Below, piece by piece: positions 23,391-34,183 of a stretch of 64,000 bases of DNA. The DNA comes from Sacculina carcini. Its lineage: Eukaryota; Arthropoda; Thecostraca; Sacculinidae. A program made the translations under genes and the position numbers. The notes beneath the pieces are model-generated. The model saw nothing but the letters and a program-made list of their open reading frames with translations. It made no database searches and was not told the origin of the DNA. The stretch is taken from positions 2,119,501-2,183,500 of the forward strand of contig OU696582.1 of NCBI GenBank assembly GCA_916048095.2, in the 5' to 3' direction. Positions within the stretch are counted from its first letter, which is position 1; each line of letters begins with the position of its first letter.

Positions 23391-24560
23391 TATTTAAAAC
23401 AGCAGAAATGCGATTTTCAGACAATTTTGAGATAGGAAAGTAAAGCTGTAGATCATCCGCATAAATGTGGTAAGAAATAGGAAAACGATGAAGAATTGGA
23501 CAGAGAGAAGACATATACAATTTGAACAATAACGGACCCAATATTGATCCCTGAGGTACACCACTGGAAAGTTTTACAGAACTCGAAAAAGTGGAATTAG
23601 AGCGAACAGAATAAGAACGATTAGAAAAGTATGACTTCATCAATGATAGAGCCGTAGGAGAAAGTCCAATAGCGGCAAGGTCGTCATACAAAATTGCATG
23701 ATCTACGAGGTCAAATGCCGAAAAGAGATCCAGCAGAACAAGCAAACTGAGTCACCAGAGACAAAATGATTGAAGATATCGTTCAATAGCCGACATAAAG
23801 CCTGATTGACAAGGATCAAGGACCGGAGTAATAATCGGACGAAGTTGATCAAGGATAGCGTGTTCAAGAAGTTTAGAAGGAAGCGTAAGCATAGATATAG
23901 GACGATAGTTGGAGGGGATGGCAGGATCAACATTAGGCTTCTTCAGGATGGGTGTGATTATAGCATGCTTAGAAGCTAGAAATTGACCATGAAGAAAGGA
24001 GGAATTAACCATATAGGTGAGAATAGGAGCAAGGAGGAGGATCGAATCAGAGAGAGCAGAAAATTTTATAGGATCCGAGGGGCTTCTTTTTTGCGGAGTT
24101 TGAGGAGAAAACGAGATGTTGTATAGGGAGAAATTGGTACGAAGGCCGAAATTAAATTTGAAGAGGTAGAAAATGATATAGGAAAATGACTTTTTGGAAT
24201 ATTTGAGAGTATTCTATCAATTTTTTGAATGAAAAAAGAGGAGAATTGATCAGCTGAAGTCATAATTGGACTCCGGGAGGCACTACCAGTTATTGATTTC
24301 AGAGTGGACCACCGAGAGTGCGAACACTTTCCCAGTGAGGATAGGTGAGAGGTGAAATAGATGGATTTGGCGGAATAAAGAGAGGTGAGGAAGGAATTTC
24401 GAGCCGAGCAATAGGTTGACCAGGACGGCCATCCTTTTGTGAATCAAATAAAATTTGCTGCTAATTTAGTTTCGATAAATTTTGATTTTCGATAAACAAT
24501 ATTTCGATGAACAAATTATCTATTTCTATAAACAAATGTCAGCACAATTTTCAAGTTGGA

Positions 24561-25184
24561 TTATTCGGAACTATTTTGTGACTGCGGAACAGTATTTGGG
24601 CGCTTCCAGAACGCTCTCATGGCGCTCTGCTCGATCATGGCGTCCACATCGTTGAGTAACTGCTCGAGGAATGGGTCCTGGCTCTGGTCACAAAGATCCT
24701 GATCTGTCTTGTCGGCGTCAACTGGAAACGCGATCTTGTTGATCTCTGTTACTTCCTGATACGATGCTTTATAATGGTTCTCTGATGCATATTCCACCGA
24801 CGGGACCAATAAATTGGACGAATTTTCTATCGGCGGATTTTCCGAGTTGAACTTGTTCCTCTCGACGTCTGCTGATTTAGGTATCGATGATGTTTCTTGC
24901 CGTATTTCGCGCCTTCCCTCCTCCGGTGCAGACTCACCAACCGATTTTACCTTGGCCAAGCTACGCTTAGGGTGGAAATGATAAGTCCCGGAGTTTTCGT
25001 GAGTTGTTGCTCCGATATTCAGTGAGAATTCAGAAGGCATTATGACATCAGACTGTCTAGAATGGTTCACCAGCATGACCGTTATAAGTATCCTCAACAT
25101 CGTGTATGTCGATGAACGAAATTGAACGCTCCTAACAATTGTCCTAAGAGGAAAAACGGCTCGTAAATTATATATATCCGTCAC
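24561..25184 (-). CDS. predicted secreted or propeptide-like protein, unrecognised
   Basis: A single-exon ORF. I prefer the internal ATG at 25098-25100 over the 25184 start. From it the protein is 179 residues and opens with a hydrophobic segment (MLRILITVMLV) that could be a signal peptide. A TATATA-type stretch lies about 70 bp upstream (25166-25178). The rest is polar and acidic, with two dibasic sites (HFHPKR and FWKRP) and no cysteine-rich or known domain. A conserved-looking end contains DPFLEQLLNDVDAMIEQ. This pattern would fit a secreted prohormone, but that is inference and I recognise no mature peptide. It sits between the LINE block and UBXN6. It could also be a chance ORF. Confidence 0.35.
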   Translation of the reverse strand: MTDIYNLRAVFPLRTIVRSVQFRSSTYTMLRILITVMLVNHSRQSDVIMPSEFSLNIGATTHENSGTYHFHPKRSLAKVKSVGESAPEEGRREIRQETSSIPKSADVERNKFNSENPPIENSSNLLVPSVEYASENHYKASYQEVTEINKIAFPVDADKTDQDLCDQSQDPFLEQLLNDVDAMIEQSAMRAFWKRPNTVPQSQNSSE

Positions 25185-26488
25185 TACTACTGACTCGTGA
25201 AAAATTCCTGCTTAAATGCTCATGACGATATTGTAGGTGTACTACTGTTTTCTTCAACTTAATTTTCAATTTCAAAATACTAATTTTCAGACACTATTGA
25301 GTTTTCGGAAGTGGACGAAACCTTTTGCAGTATATCCTCTTCACTCGATTATCGTGTTAACTTCTATATTTGACTGTACATTAAAATTTCATGACCATGT
25401 TTACCTTAATGAGAAGAACAGCATGCTCAGCAAAGACACCAAAATATGACATCAAATTACATGACACGCGCATTTGCACGCTGTCGCTTACACGCAATTT
25501 TGGTGGTTGTTTCCTGTGCGCTGGTGATATAACTAAGTGATGTGCTGTGGGAAATTTTGCCCTTAAAATCAGCAAACTTCTAAACAGAATTAGGTGTGCC
25601 ACTTATCTGAATTTTTCGAAAATGTATTAAGAAGTTCTCCGAAGAAGGAAATACACAAACTTGGTGAAGGCTGTTGGAGATAATAACAAGCTTGCAGAAC
25701 ACTCGCGCATATAACACTAGTAACACTAGGAATAACTTGCACATGACCATACCGATCCACAATCCTTATACATTTGACAGCAGGTTCTTTCTTGATACTC
25801 CTTCACTGTCCTTGAGCTGACCTTCAGTTTGTCTATTGTCGCTCAATCGTGATTGGCTGGCATATCGTGACGTCATCGTGACGCCACTAGAGAACGAACG
25901 CTTCGCCTCGGGCGAAACAACATCACGCAGTTCACACTATAACTTAAGAAGAGTGTGTCGCTCAAAAATTGTACAAATTCAACTAATGATCTTTCGCACA
26001 GTGTTTTGTGTTGATTTCAGTCATAATTTTGTTCAATTGTTAATTGTTTTTATTGTTATTTGTCAATTGTTAATTGTTTTTATTGTTATTTGTCAATTGT
26101 TAATTGTTTTTATTGTTATTTGTCAATTGTTAATTGTTTTTATTGTTATTTGTCAATTGTTAATTGTTTTTATTGTTATTTGTCAATTGTAAGGCACACA
26201 CATAAACCTCTCTGCTAAAAACATCCATTGACCCAACAAATGCCTCACATCTGCGTTATACGATCTACGCAAAGACGAAATGCCACGTATCGTTCAAACT
26301 TCGACCGCGTGAAACGACAGCCGTAGGGTTGAAAACCACTGCCCGTTGAAAATATATTCCGACACACAAAGACACAAATTGACACAAAACTCGTAAACGT
26401 ACGTTTGCATGTTAATTATAGAAATTAACAAAACAACATTAGTAAGCGCAATACAGTAATAATTGACAGTGTTTTGGTTCATATACAC
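25185..26488. other. intergenic, no gene seen apart from a tandem repeat
   Basis: A perfect TGACGTCA lies at 25868 followed by tcgtgacgcc. The 30-bp tandem repeat is at 26036-26190. A hAT-type right end (ttgaaaaccactg) finishes at 26341. Confidence 0.5.
26036..26190 (+). repeat. 30-bp tandem repeat, about 5 copies
   Basis: Five nearly identical copies of a 30-bp unit made of ttgttaattg, tttttattgt and tatttgtcaa-type blocks. The unit length is a multiple of three, so an ORF reads a LLIVFIVICQ repeat. I regard that as an artefact. Confidence 0.95.
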
Positions 26489-26504
26489 CACACACACACA
26501 CACA

Positions 26505-26592
<88 letters not shown>
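26489..26592 (+). repeat. (CA)n microsatellite
   Basis: About 100 bp of CA repeat downstream of the UBXN6 stop codon. Confidence 0.95.
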
Positions 26593-26594
<2 letters not shown>

Positions 26595-27111
26595 GTCATA
26601 ATGCCGATATAGACCTATATAGACATTTGTGTTTGTATATCACGAAACAATATTTGCAGTGTGTATTTCACACATACACATACATACACACATACAGCGT
26701 AGGCCCCGGTCATTAAGCCTTTCACCTTTACACCTTTACACCAATAACACCTTTCAGGTCTCAAATACTAGGTTATTAGTAGAACAGTCCAATAGGCCCA
26801 CTCAAAATTTTTAATTTTCTCAAGTAGAATTTTTCAAATGCTCTGTTTGTATTACATATACAATATGTTGAAAAATCAGTTATTTCCTTTCAATTACGTG
26901 TTAATTTTCGTTTTTCATCAAACTATTGCACATATTCGCATTTTATTAAATTTGATATAATTCATAGAATAATGAAGCTTGAAAACTATGAAGTAGAATT
27001 TTGGATTATAATATGGACTTAATGGCCGGGATTTACGGTGTTCACATTGAGAAGCGAAAATAGACGAATCATTAGTAGAATTCCTCGAATTCCTTCTGCT
27101 ATGCTGAGGTG

Positions 27112-27682
27112 CTAGATTTCGCTGACTAATGCCATCAATTCGGACAGCAAGTAAACTGAGTCTTGCGTCTCCGAATCGCTGGACGTATCCGACTGCCAAA
27201 TAAGGAGTGTGGAAGGAACCAATCTCGCTTCGAGCAATGTGCAAGAGTCGCTGGGGTCATTGAACCGTTGACCGCCCGGGGCTATTAATATAAACGGTTG
27301 CTGCTGTAGCGACTCAGTCAAACTCTCGCGCACAAATTGCATTACAGCAGATACACGCTCCAAACAACGAAACGTACCCTATAGATATACACAAAAACAC
27401 ATACACACAGACACATACATACACAGAGGCACACATACACATATACACAAACACACACACACACAGGCATACATACATACACACACACACACATACACAA
27501 ACACACAAGCCCACACACACAGACACATAGATACACACATACAGACACAAACATACATACATAGCCATACATACACATACAAACACACACACACACACAG
27601 ACACATAAATACACACAGACTCACACACACACACAGACACATACATACACACATACACACACAAACACACACACACATACAA

Positions 27683-27729
<47 letters not shown>

Positions 27730-27731
27730 AG

Positions 27732-27772
<41 letters not shown>

Positions 27773-28177
27773 ACCCACATCCACGTACGAAAATGTGGAC
27801 ACTGAAAGCATATTGGAAATTAAACATTAATTTGTAGCTGGCTAATACATCGATTTTCAGCTAAATCATAAAATCGTACCAAAAAACGATATTACTAAAC
27901 AGCTTTTTTCAATTTTGCGCAAAAATTGAACGGGGTATCTTATACACAATAAAAAAACGTCTCTATACTATACTATATTAATAAAGTTGATTTTAGTTTT
28001 GTAAATTCCCGTGTGCTGTGTGTTACCTGCAGTATGAGTGCGTCGGGCATGCGAACACGCACGACACAATAGCGATAATGACGCAAATCACGACTGACAG
28101 AACATCGCTGACGCATTTCACGAGTCTGTAGTGTGGTCAATTGGTCAACCAACTCACTCCTGCATCAATGAAGCAAA

Positions 28178-28211
<34 letters not shown>

Positions 28212-28836
28212 GGACACACACACACATATACACAAATAAGCGAACACACACACATGTACACACACACACACACATATATATTTACATACACACACAAATA
28301 AGTCAACACACACACAAACTATATACCGTAAATGCTCTTTTTATCCGACATGCCGGATTATTTTTCGACCCACTGCGTATGGTGCCGGATTATAAGAGCC
28401 TGCCGGATAATTAGAGCCTGTCGGATTATTTTTGGTCACTCCGCAGGGTAGGATCTCTGATGATGATGAGAAAGGCGATGAAGTGGAGTTCGGGGACACA
28501 TATGAAGACGATGATTTCTGCTTTGATTAATGAGTGCCGGTTTATAAGAGGATTGCTAAATAAACTGTTGCTGAACTATAACTGAATCGTGGTTGCAGTT
28601 TCAATAAGCCTTTCCAGGAAGTGCCGGAATATTTTTCAACCCATACCTGAGGATGCCGGATTATTAGAGCCTGTCGGATAAATGGAGCATTTACGGTATA
28701 TCTCAGACACGCACATACACACATCTACACACTATATTGAACTCACATATACACACACGCACAAAAAAACATAAACACACATGCACACACACACATATAT
28801 ATATAAACAAACACACACTTACACACGCACCTTATT

Positions 28837-28869
<33 letters not shown>

Positions 28870-29193
28870 AATGCAAACACAAACATCGTCTATCAGTTCA
28901 AAGCAAGTCTGGTTTAATAACAGCTGATTTGTGTAGAGTGCGCCAACACGGAAAACAAGGTTGAGAACCACTGTGCTAGTGGATAACAGCCGATTCCTAT
29001 TATTATTATTATTATTATTATTAATCACAGGCAAATTCAGTAGCATGAGAAGAGTGCAAATAGCACTATTACCACCCTGCGGTGATCCCATGTACAGGAG
29101 ACGGCAAAAGTATTTACATAGTTCGAACATCTATGAGTTGTAGAGAGAAAGAGACTTCGAAAAGTGAATAATAAATAAACAGACAATAAACAG

Positions 29194-29235
<42 letters not shown>

Positions 29236-32200
29236 ACGCACTTGAGTTGCGCTTCACGCTTAATCTCGTCCACGCTGATGGCGAAAAAATCGGGCGGCAG
29301 CTGGATTTGAACGGCCGCCTGCGCCGGCATCAACACGCGCACATTACGATCCAGCTCGGGCATAATAGGCTCGGCCGATACGAGCGCATCTCTCAGTGAC
29401 TGCCAAACATACACACGCACACACAAACACGCACACACACACTAATTGTATTTCTGCAATTGATGTCTGCTTGCATGGCATAAGCCGTTTCAAGAATTAT
29501 AGTTATTCATTGCCCCAAATAATTACTGATAGTCTAGCGTTATAAGAGTTACACCTAGTCTTTGCCTCAAGGTATTACATATTGATTCAAGGTATTAGTC
29601 TTTCCCTCAAGGAATTAGTCTTTTCCTCAAGGTATTAGTCATTGCCACAAGGTATTAGTAATTGCCTCAAGGTATTAGTCATTGCCTCAAGGTATTAGTC
29701 ATTGCCTCAAGGCGCCCAGAAAGGGAGGCAAAGCCACCAACCTCGATACGAGCCAAATCCCCGGGCTGCTCCATGAGCCACACAGTCTCCGGAGCGGCGG
29801 TGTCGGTGTCGCACGGCACGTCGGCTCGCCGAAACCCGACCGACGTCAAAAACTGGTCGACGCCGTCCAGCGGTGCTACTCGCTGAGCGAACACGCGGTT
29901 GGCGCAGCGAATGCGGCGAAACTTGGCGACATCGGGCTGTGCAATTATGTTGTCCAAGTACTGACATAACACCGACACACATGCCTCGACCTGCACGAAA
30001 AAACATATACGCCCACATGTATATACACACACACGTTCTATCTTTCAAACATTCCCCCGTAGTGACGAGGGAAAACTGACTCATCGAATTGACTGACTAA
30101 CGAAAAACTGACTAACGAATCATCCCAGGACTTTGGTGAGTCAGTTTCAGAGGTTCGGTGGTTTGGTTCACCCAATCGTATAATTCGTGACGTCAAGTTC
30201 TGCTTGGTCATCATTGGCTGTAGTAAATCACGCCACATCGCTTGGTCTTGATATCTGTGCTGCAAGCAACTCGGTCCACTCAGTAGTAGCCTACTTGTGT
30301 GACTGTCTTGATCGTACGTGATTTGTGATTTTTCTCATATAATACTTCACACATGAACGGTTCGAGGAATTCATATATGGAACTTGTGGGGTTCAGTAAC
30401 TACAACAAGGTTGAGAGCCACTGGATTAGAAGAAGGCACCTGTTGGCGGTCCTTATTGCAAGAGTGTATGATGAGACACGAGGCGAAACCAGCATCTTCG
30501 TCCAGTTGTTCGTAGAGAAACTGGCGCAATTTGGCGTCTATTTCGCGTCGCGGTAACACGTCAGGTCCTGGCCCATCAAATAGCAGAAATAACAACACAC
30601 AAAATGTTTCCATTAAAGCAGAATTCCCCCAAGAAGGAAGATAATCTCTCCGAATATAATCAAGAATTATTAAAAAAAACAGTTGGATTACACAAGAAAA
30701 ATGTGATGATTGGGAAGATAAGTTCTGCCACCAAATAGACGCCCACACAGACAAGGTTTCCATTGAATACTATTGAAGCAGAATTCCTTCAAGAAGGAAG
30801 ATAATTTTCTCGCATCTATTCAAGAAGTATTAAAACAGTTGAATCACACAAAAAAGGTTATGAATTTGGAAAATTTAGTTATAGAAAATGTAAACAATAT
30901 AAATTTGAAGCGTAGTTTCGACCAATCAGACTCAATTATAATTCACCTACGCACAGATACACACCACGTTACAGACACACATACAAAGCCCATACACACA
31001 CACACACACAAACACACATGTACAAATGCACACATACACACAAAGACACACACAAACACAAAGATACACACAAAGACACACAGACACACACACACACCCA
31101 CACACAAAGACACACCCACACACACACACACACACACACAAAGACATACACATACACAAAGATACAAACACACACACACACACACAAAGATACACACAAA
31201 GACACACACACACACGCACACACACACAGAGACACACACACAAAGATACACACAAAGACACATACACAAAAACACGCACACACACACACACCGATAATGG
31301 TGCACTTGTAGAAGACTCCGGCTGCTGCCAGGTTAGCGGCAATGTTATCGTGTGAACAAGTGGCCGTGTGGTCGGGGGAGACCGAGACCGAGGCCACATC
31401 AGAATCGACACTGGAGGACAAGGCCGCTCTCTCTTGCTCCAACTCGGCACGAGCCTGCGCGCGCAATAAAGCCAACTGTCTGCAACACATACACACACAC
31501 ACACACACACATACATACACGCATACAAAGGTTACAAGGGTAGAGGCCTCAAGTGACACGGGAAGAACACGGGAAGAAGTCGAAGCTTATGAACACACAC
31601 AGGTGTGTCCCGTGCAGCTCGCTGCCACCGCAGAACCGATCCTCTCCACGCTATGACGCCACAAGAACGGAAGACGTATTAGAGAGGGCCACCTCCCCAG
31701 GATACATGACACAACACATGACTGATAATAAACATCGTGAAATTAGAGAGAGAGAATACAAAAATCTGGCGCAACACAGAAAATCAGAAGCGTTGAGAAA
31801 CATACACATGAAGAAATCTTAGAGAACCCGTGCCTAACAACGTCGGTAGATAAAAGAAATCGAGGCGAATTGATTGCAATTCATAGGAGATTAACAAATA
31901 TGCAAATGCATGCGACATACACACGCACACACATGCACGCATTCGTACATATATCATTTCCCCCATTTACTTTCACTTATTCGATAATTTTGTTCCTCAA
32001 CTCTATAATTACCACTTGAGATGCGCCCCCTCCAAAATTGTGTTCTGAATCTGTCAGTGTCGTTCGCGTCTGTTTGACTTGTATCATTACTGCCCGTATA
32101 TAAGAGCGTGCACGTGTATGTGTATTTAAACATGTACTTGTATAATGCTTGTCCACTTACTCCACGAAATCTTGCTCGTGCTTATTATCTTGTATGTTGA

Positions 32201-33011
32201 CTTTCTTCGACAGCTCGTTTGGACTCTCCCCGACCGAGCAACTTAATTCTATTTTCTTTATTTCTCTCGTCCATTTGGTATGTTATATTTCGCGCCTCTG
32301 ATTACGTTGTGCGCTGTAGCAAATACATTTGTTGTTTTTGTTGTTGTTTGATACATCCCAGTGTCTGTGTGCGTCTGTGTGTTGTATATAATTTGTCTTC
32401 AATCTTGAAGTGTCTGTATTTGTGTCTGTTTGTGTTTATGAGTGTGTCTATCTGTACGTGTGTCTTTGCGTGTATGTGTGTGTTTGTGTGTGTGTGTGTT
32501 TGTGTGTGAGTGTGTGTGTGTACGTGCATGTTTGTGTGTGTGTACGTGCATGTTTGTGTGTGTGAATGTGTTTGTGTGTGTGTATGCATCTCACCGAGTT
32601 TTTGGTACGCAGGAAAGAGTCCAAAGCGTATGTATATGTCTACGTTTGTGTGTGTATGTGTATGTATGTGTGTGTGTGTGTGTGTGTGTGTATGCGTGGC
32701 TGTGTATGTTTGTGTCATGTGTTGGCCAAACGTTGCGCCCACCTGCTTGACTGGTTGTATTTTTTATGCGACTGATCATGACGCGCCAGGGCGGCAGCGC
32801 CCGCCATGCGAGCCCCATGAGATACACCACCACCTCCACCTCCTCCACCAACACCACCGCCACTGGTGGACGCGCTACCAGAAGCGCTAGCGGTTCCGCT
32901 GGTACTGGAGCCGGGCGGTGGAGAACTGGATGCCAAAGTGTGGCCGCGACCAGCACGCTTGAACTTGGCCTCCGACTTTTTCTTCTCGATAAATTCGCGA
33001 ATCGATTTCAT
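27112..33011 (-). CDS. UBXN6: UBX domain-containing protein 6 (UBXD1), p97/VCP cofactor, 7 exons
   Basis: Exons on -: 33011-32743, 31479-31292, 30567-30440, 29990-29742, 29399-29242, 28159-28027 and 27378-27112. All have GT-AG sites and matching phases, giving 463 residues (human about 441). The N-terminus ([10 protein letters not shown]) and [10 protein letters not shown] at residues 71-80 match the two p97-contacting segments of the family, the second being the VIM motif. After a Ser/Gly-rich linker comes the conserved pre-PUB block, then a PUB domain at about 195-270 ([18 protein letters not shown]). A linker with [12 protein letters not shown] follows, and a C-terminal UBX domain at about 357-440. 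By family knowledge it is a cytosolic adaptor that binds p97 through VIM and PUB and works in endolysosomal and ERAD-type quality control. The start is the only ATG in a frame that gives the family N-terminus. Introns are rich in CA on + (TG in the sense of the gene) and hold MITE and SINE pieces. Confidence 0.95.
27390..27780 (-). repeat. (CA)n/(CACACATA)n tract in UBXN6 intron 6
   Basis: About 390 bp of CA repeat on +, starting about 10 bp from the exon 7 acceptor. It reads TG in the gene's sense. Confidence 0.95.
28180..28320 (-). repeat. (CA)n tract in UBXN6 intron 5
   Basis: CA-rich stretch just upstream, in the sense of the gene, of the exon 6 acceptor. It abuts the TIR element at 28326. 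Confidence 0.85.
28326..28696 (+). mobile_element. Tc1/mariner-superfamily (pogo/Tigger-like?) non-autonomous element
   Basis: Terminal inverted repeats of about 25 bp (ccgtaaatgctc ... gagcatttacgg, extending to atccgac/gtcggat) are flanked by TA on both sides, the Tc1/mariner target. The interior repeats gccggatta and keeps an acidic open stretch ending EDDDFCFD-stop (about 28455-28530). This resembles the acidic C-terminus of pogo-type transposases, so the element looks like an internal-deletion derivative. It sits in UBXN6 intron 5. Confidence 0.8.
29030..29105 (+). repeat. dispersed 70-bp element core, copy 1
   Basis: Contains gtagcatgagaagagtgcaa and ctattaccaccctgcggtg. It recurs at 48296-48362 (inverted), 55800-55862 and 60713-60795. 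The class is unknown; it may be the end of a SINE or LINE. An ATT microsatellite lies just upstream. Confidence 0.65.
29558..29718 (+). repeat. 20-bp tandem repeat in UBXN6 intron 4
   Basis: About eight copies of attgcctcaaggtattagtc, more diverged at the left edge. The array ends about 25 bp from the exon 4 donor. Confidence 0.9.
30955..31291 (-). repeat. (CA)n/(CACAAAGA)n tract in UBXN6 intron 2
   Basis: About 340 bp of CA repeat on + that runs directly into the exon 2 donor. In the gene's sense the intron begins gtgtgtgtg. Confidence 0.95.
31541..31728 (-). mobile_element. tRNA-Val-derived SINE, copy 2 (5'-truncated)
   Basis: Inverted copy of the 3' two thirds of the family (gaagtcgaagcttatgaac, gtgcagctcgctgcc, gaagacgtattagaga). 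The tRNA-like head is missing. In UBXN6 intron 1. Confidence 0.85.
32190..32350 (+). mobile_element. L2-like 3' end with (TTG)n tail
   Basis: Ends in a GCGC ... GCGC hairpin (32292-32314), then a caaatacatttgttg-type tail. It resembles 35100-35190 in the same orientation and the inverted 3' ends of the L2-like LINEs at 16706 and 18151. Confidence 0.7.
32420..32705 (+). repeat. (TG)n tract in UBXN6 intron 1, with a LINE 3' scrap inside
   Basis: TG repeats interrupted at about 32586-32635 by a short unique block containing tcaccgagttt. That motif also marks the 3' end of LINE D (56919) and the fragment at 51857. The tract ends about 35 bp from the exon 1 donor. Confidence 0.75.
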
Positions 33012-33816
33012 GGTTAATTTCAGTGATCACAAAAGCGTAGGCAAACTCGACGATGAGGAATGAAAAGAGGAATTTGAGAGAATGGATGGAGAAAGAGAGA
33101 TGGATAGAATAAGCCAGATATATTAGTTAGTTATCTTAAGGTTGCTCGCTGAACAGGTTGGCTCGAATGCACAGTAACGCCAGAACACGAAGGAATGGCA
33201 GTGTCTAGGGCAGGGCATCCATTTATCATGCTAGTATTTGGGACAGTACTCATTCGGCAGCTTCTTGTGAAATTCCGACGACAACAGTAGCTCAACTGCA
33301 AAACACAAGCCAACCACATCGCTGCTAGATAACATACTTCCAAAATGTGCCTCTAAAAATGAGTGAATTGATTAATCGCTCTCCAAGGATTCGCTCTAGA
33401 AAAAATCACAGCCTTCTCCAGTGTTGTGTGCAAAACTTGTAGTGCCGTTCAATTAGAGGGTGCCGCTCTATTTTTCGATTAACTGGTGACAATTATGAGA
33501 AGATACGGTAATTTGTACGGATGAAAAATGAACCAGGTAGCGTATGTATATTTATTTAACAAATGACTCAGTTACAGGGTGATTAATGGCAAGTAATAAC
33601 ACATTCACTAATGAAAATCAGTTATTCATAGTTATGCCAAAGAGAGAAAAATGAATCAAAGTGACGTTTAATTAGAGACGCCGTTTAATTAAAGGGTGCC
33701 GTTCTATTTTTCAATTGTTCCTCTGAGATGCTGTTCAAATTGAGGTTTACGGCCTCAATCTAGTTTGTAAACTTCTCCTTCAACAATACTAATATTCTCA
33801 ACTTCCTTCTCGTTTG

Positions 33817-34155
33817 TTATTGAATATGGCAAACACCACGCGGTAAAGACCGACCGTGAGGCGAGGTGAAGCAGTGCACAATACGCCGGCCGTAAACACG
33901 CCACGCAAACAGTACCAGCACGACGGTGACACCAAGAATGCACACGCACACAGACAGCAGCGCCTGCTGAAACGGCTCCAAGTGGAGCGTAGGCGCCAGC
34001 CACTGATGCCACAGCCAACACACTGTTGTCTGTACACTGTCCGGCACAACACTGGACACTAAAGATGGCGATGGCGTTGTAGAAGTAGCGCCGACACACA
34101 AGAAATGGTTCAGCAAAGTGGCGACGACACAGCGCACCACAGTCGTGACAGACAT
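33817..34155 (-). CDS. small predicted single-pass membrane protein, unrecognised
   Basis: A 112-codon single-exon ORF with third positions clearly richer in G/C than the flanks, unlike most ORFs nearby. The N-terminus is moderately hydrophobic and could be a signal peptide (VVRCVVATLLNHFLCVGA). A Ser/Thr/Pro and aromatic middle follows, then a strong membrane segment (LLSVCVCILGVTVVLVLFAW, about residues 66-85). A basic cytosolic-type tail (RVYGRRIVHC) follows, which suggests type I topology. An overlapping frame (33755-34183) is also open but reads less naturally. It is upstream of UBXN6 on the same strand, about 0.8 kb from its ATG, and is not part of it. No family was recognised. Confidence 0.4.
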   Translation of the reverse strand: MSVTTVVRCVVATLLNHFLCVGATSTTPSPSLVSSVVPDSVQTTVCWLWHQWLAPTLHLEPFQQALLSVCVCILGVTVVLVLFAWRVYGRRIVHCFTSPHGRSLPRGVCHIQ

Positions 34156-34183
34156 TCACCGAGATTGCTGGACAAGATCTCAA

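Larger units (their letters stand above)
18151..24430 (-). mobile_element. L2-like LINE, copy B, split by an LTR retrotransposon
   Basis: The 3' part (18151-19092) and the more 5' part (23391-about 24430) are one element. The first ends in RT residues beginning NNITSWASS, the second contains YADD and ends ISAVLN. Removing the LTR element and one copy of its 5-bp duplication restores a continuous frame that aligns with copy A. Upstream ORFs 23703-23933, 23752-24012 and 24066-24263 carry RT pieces (NYRPISMLTLPSK) in different frames, so the copy is also independently decayed. The 3' end has the (CAA)n tail and hairpin at 18151-18208. Confidence 0.85.
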
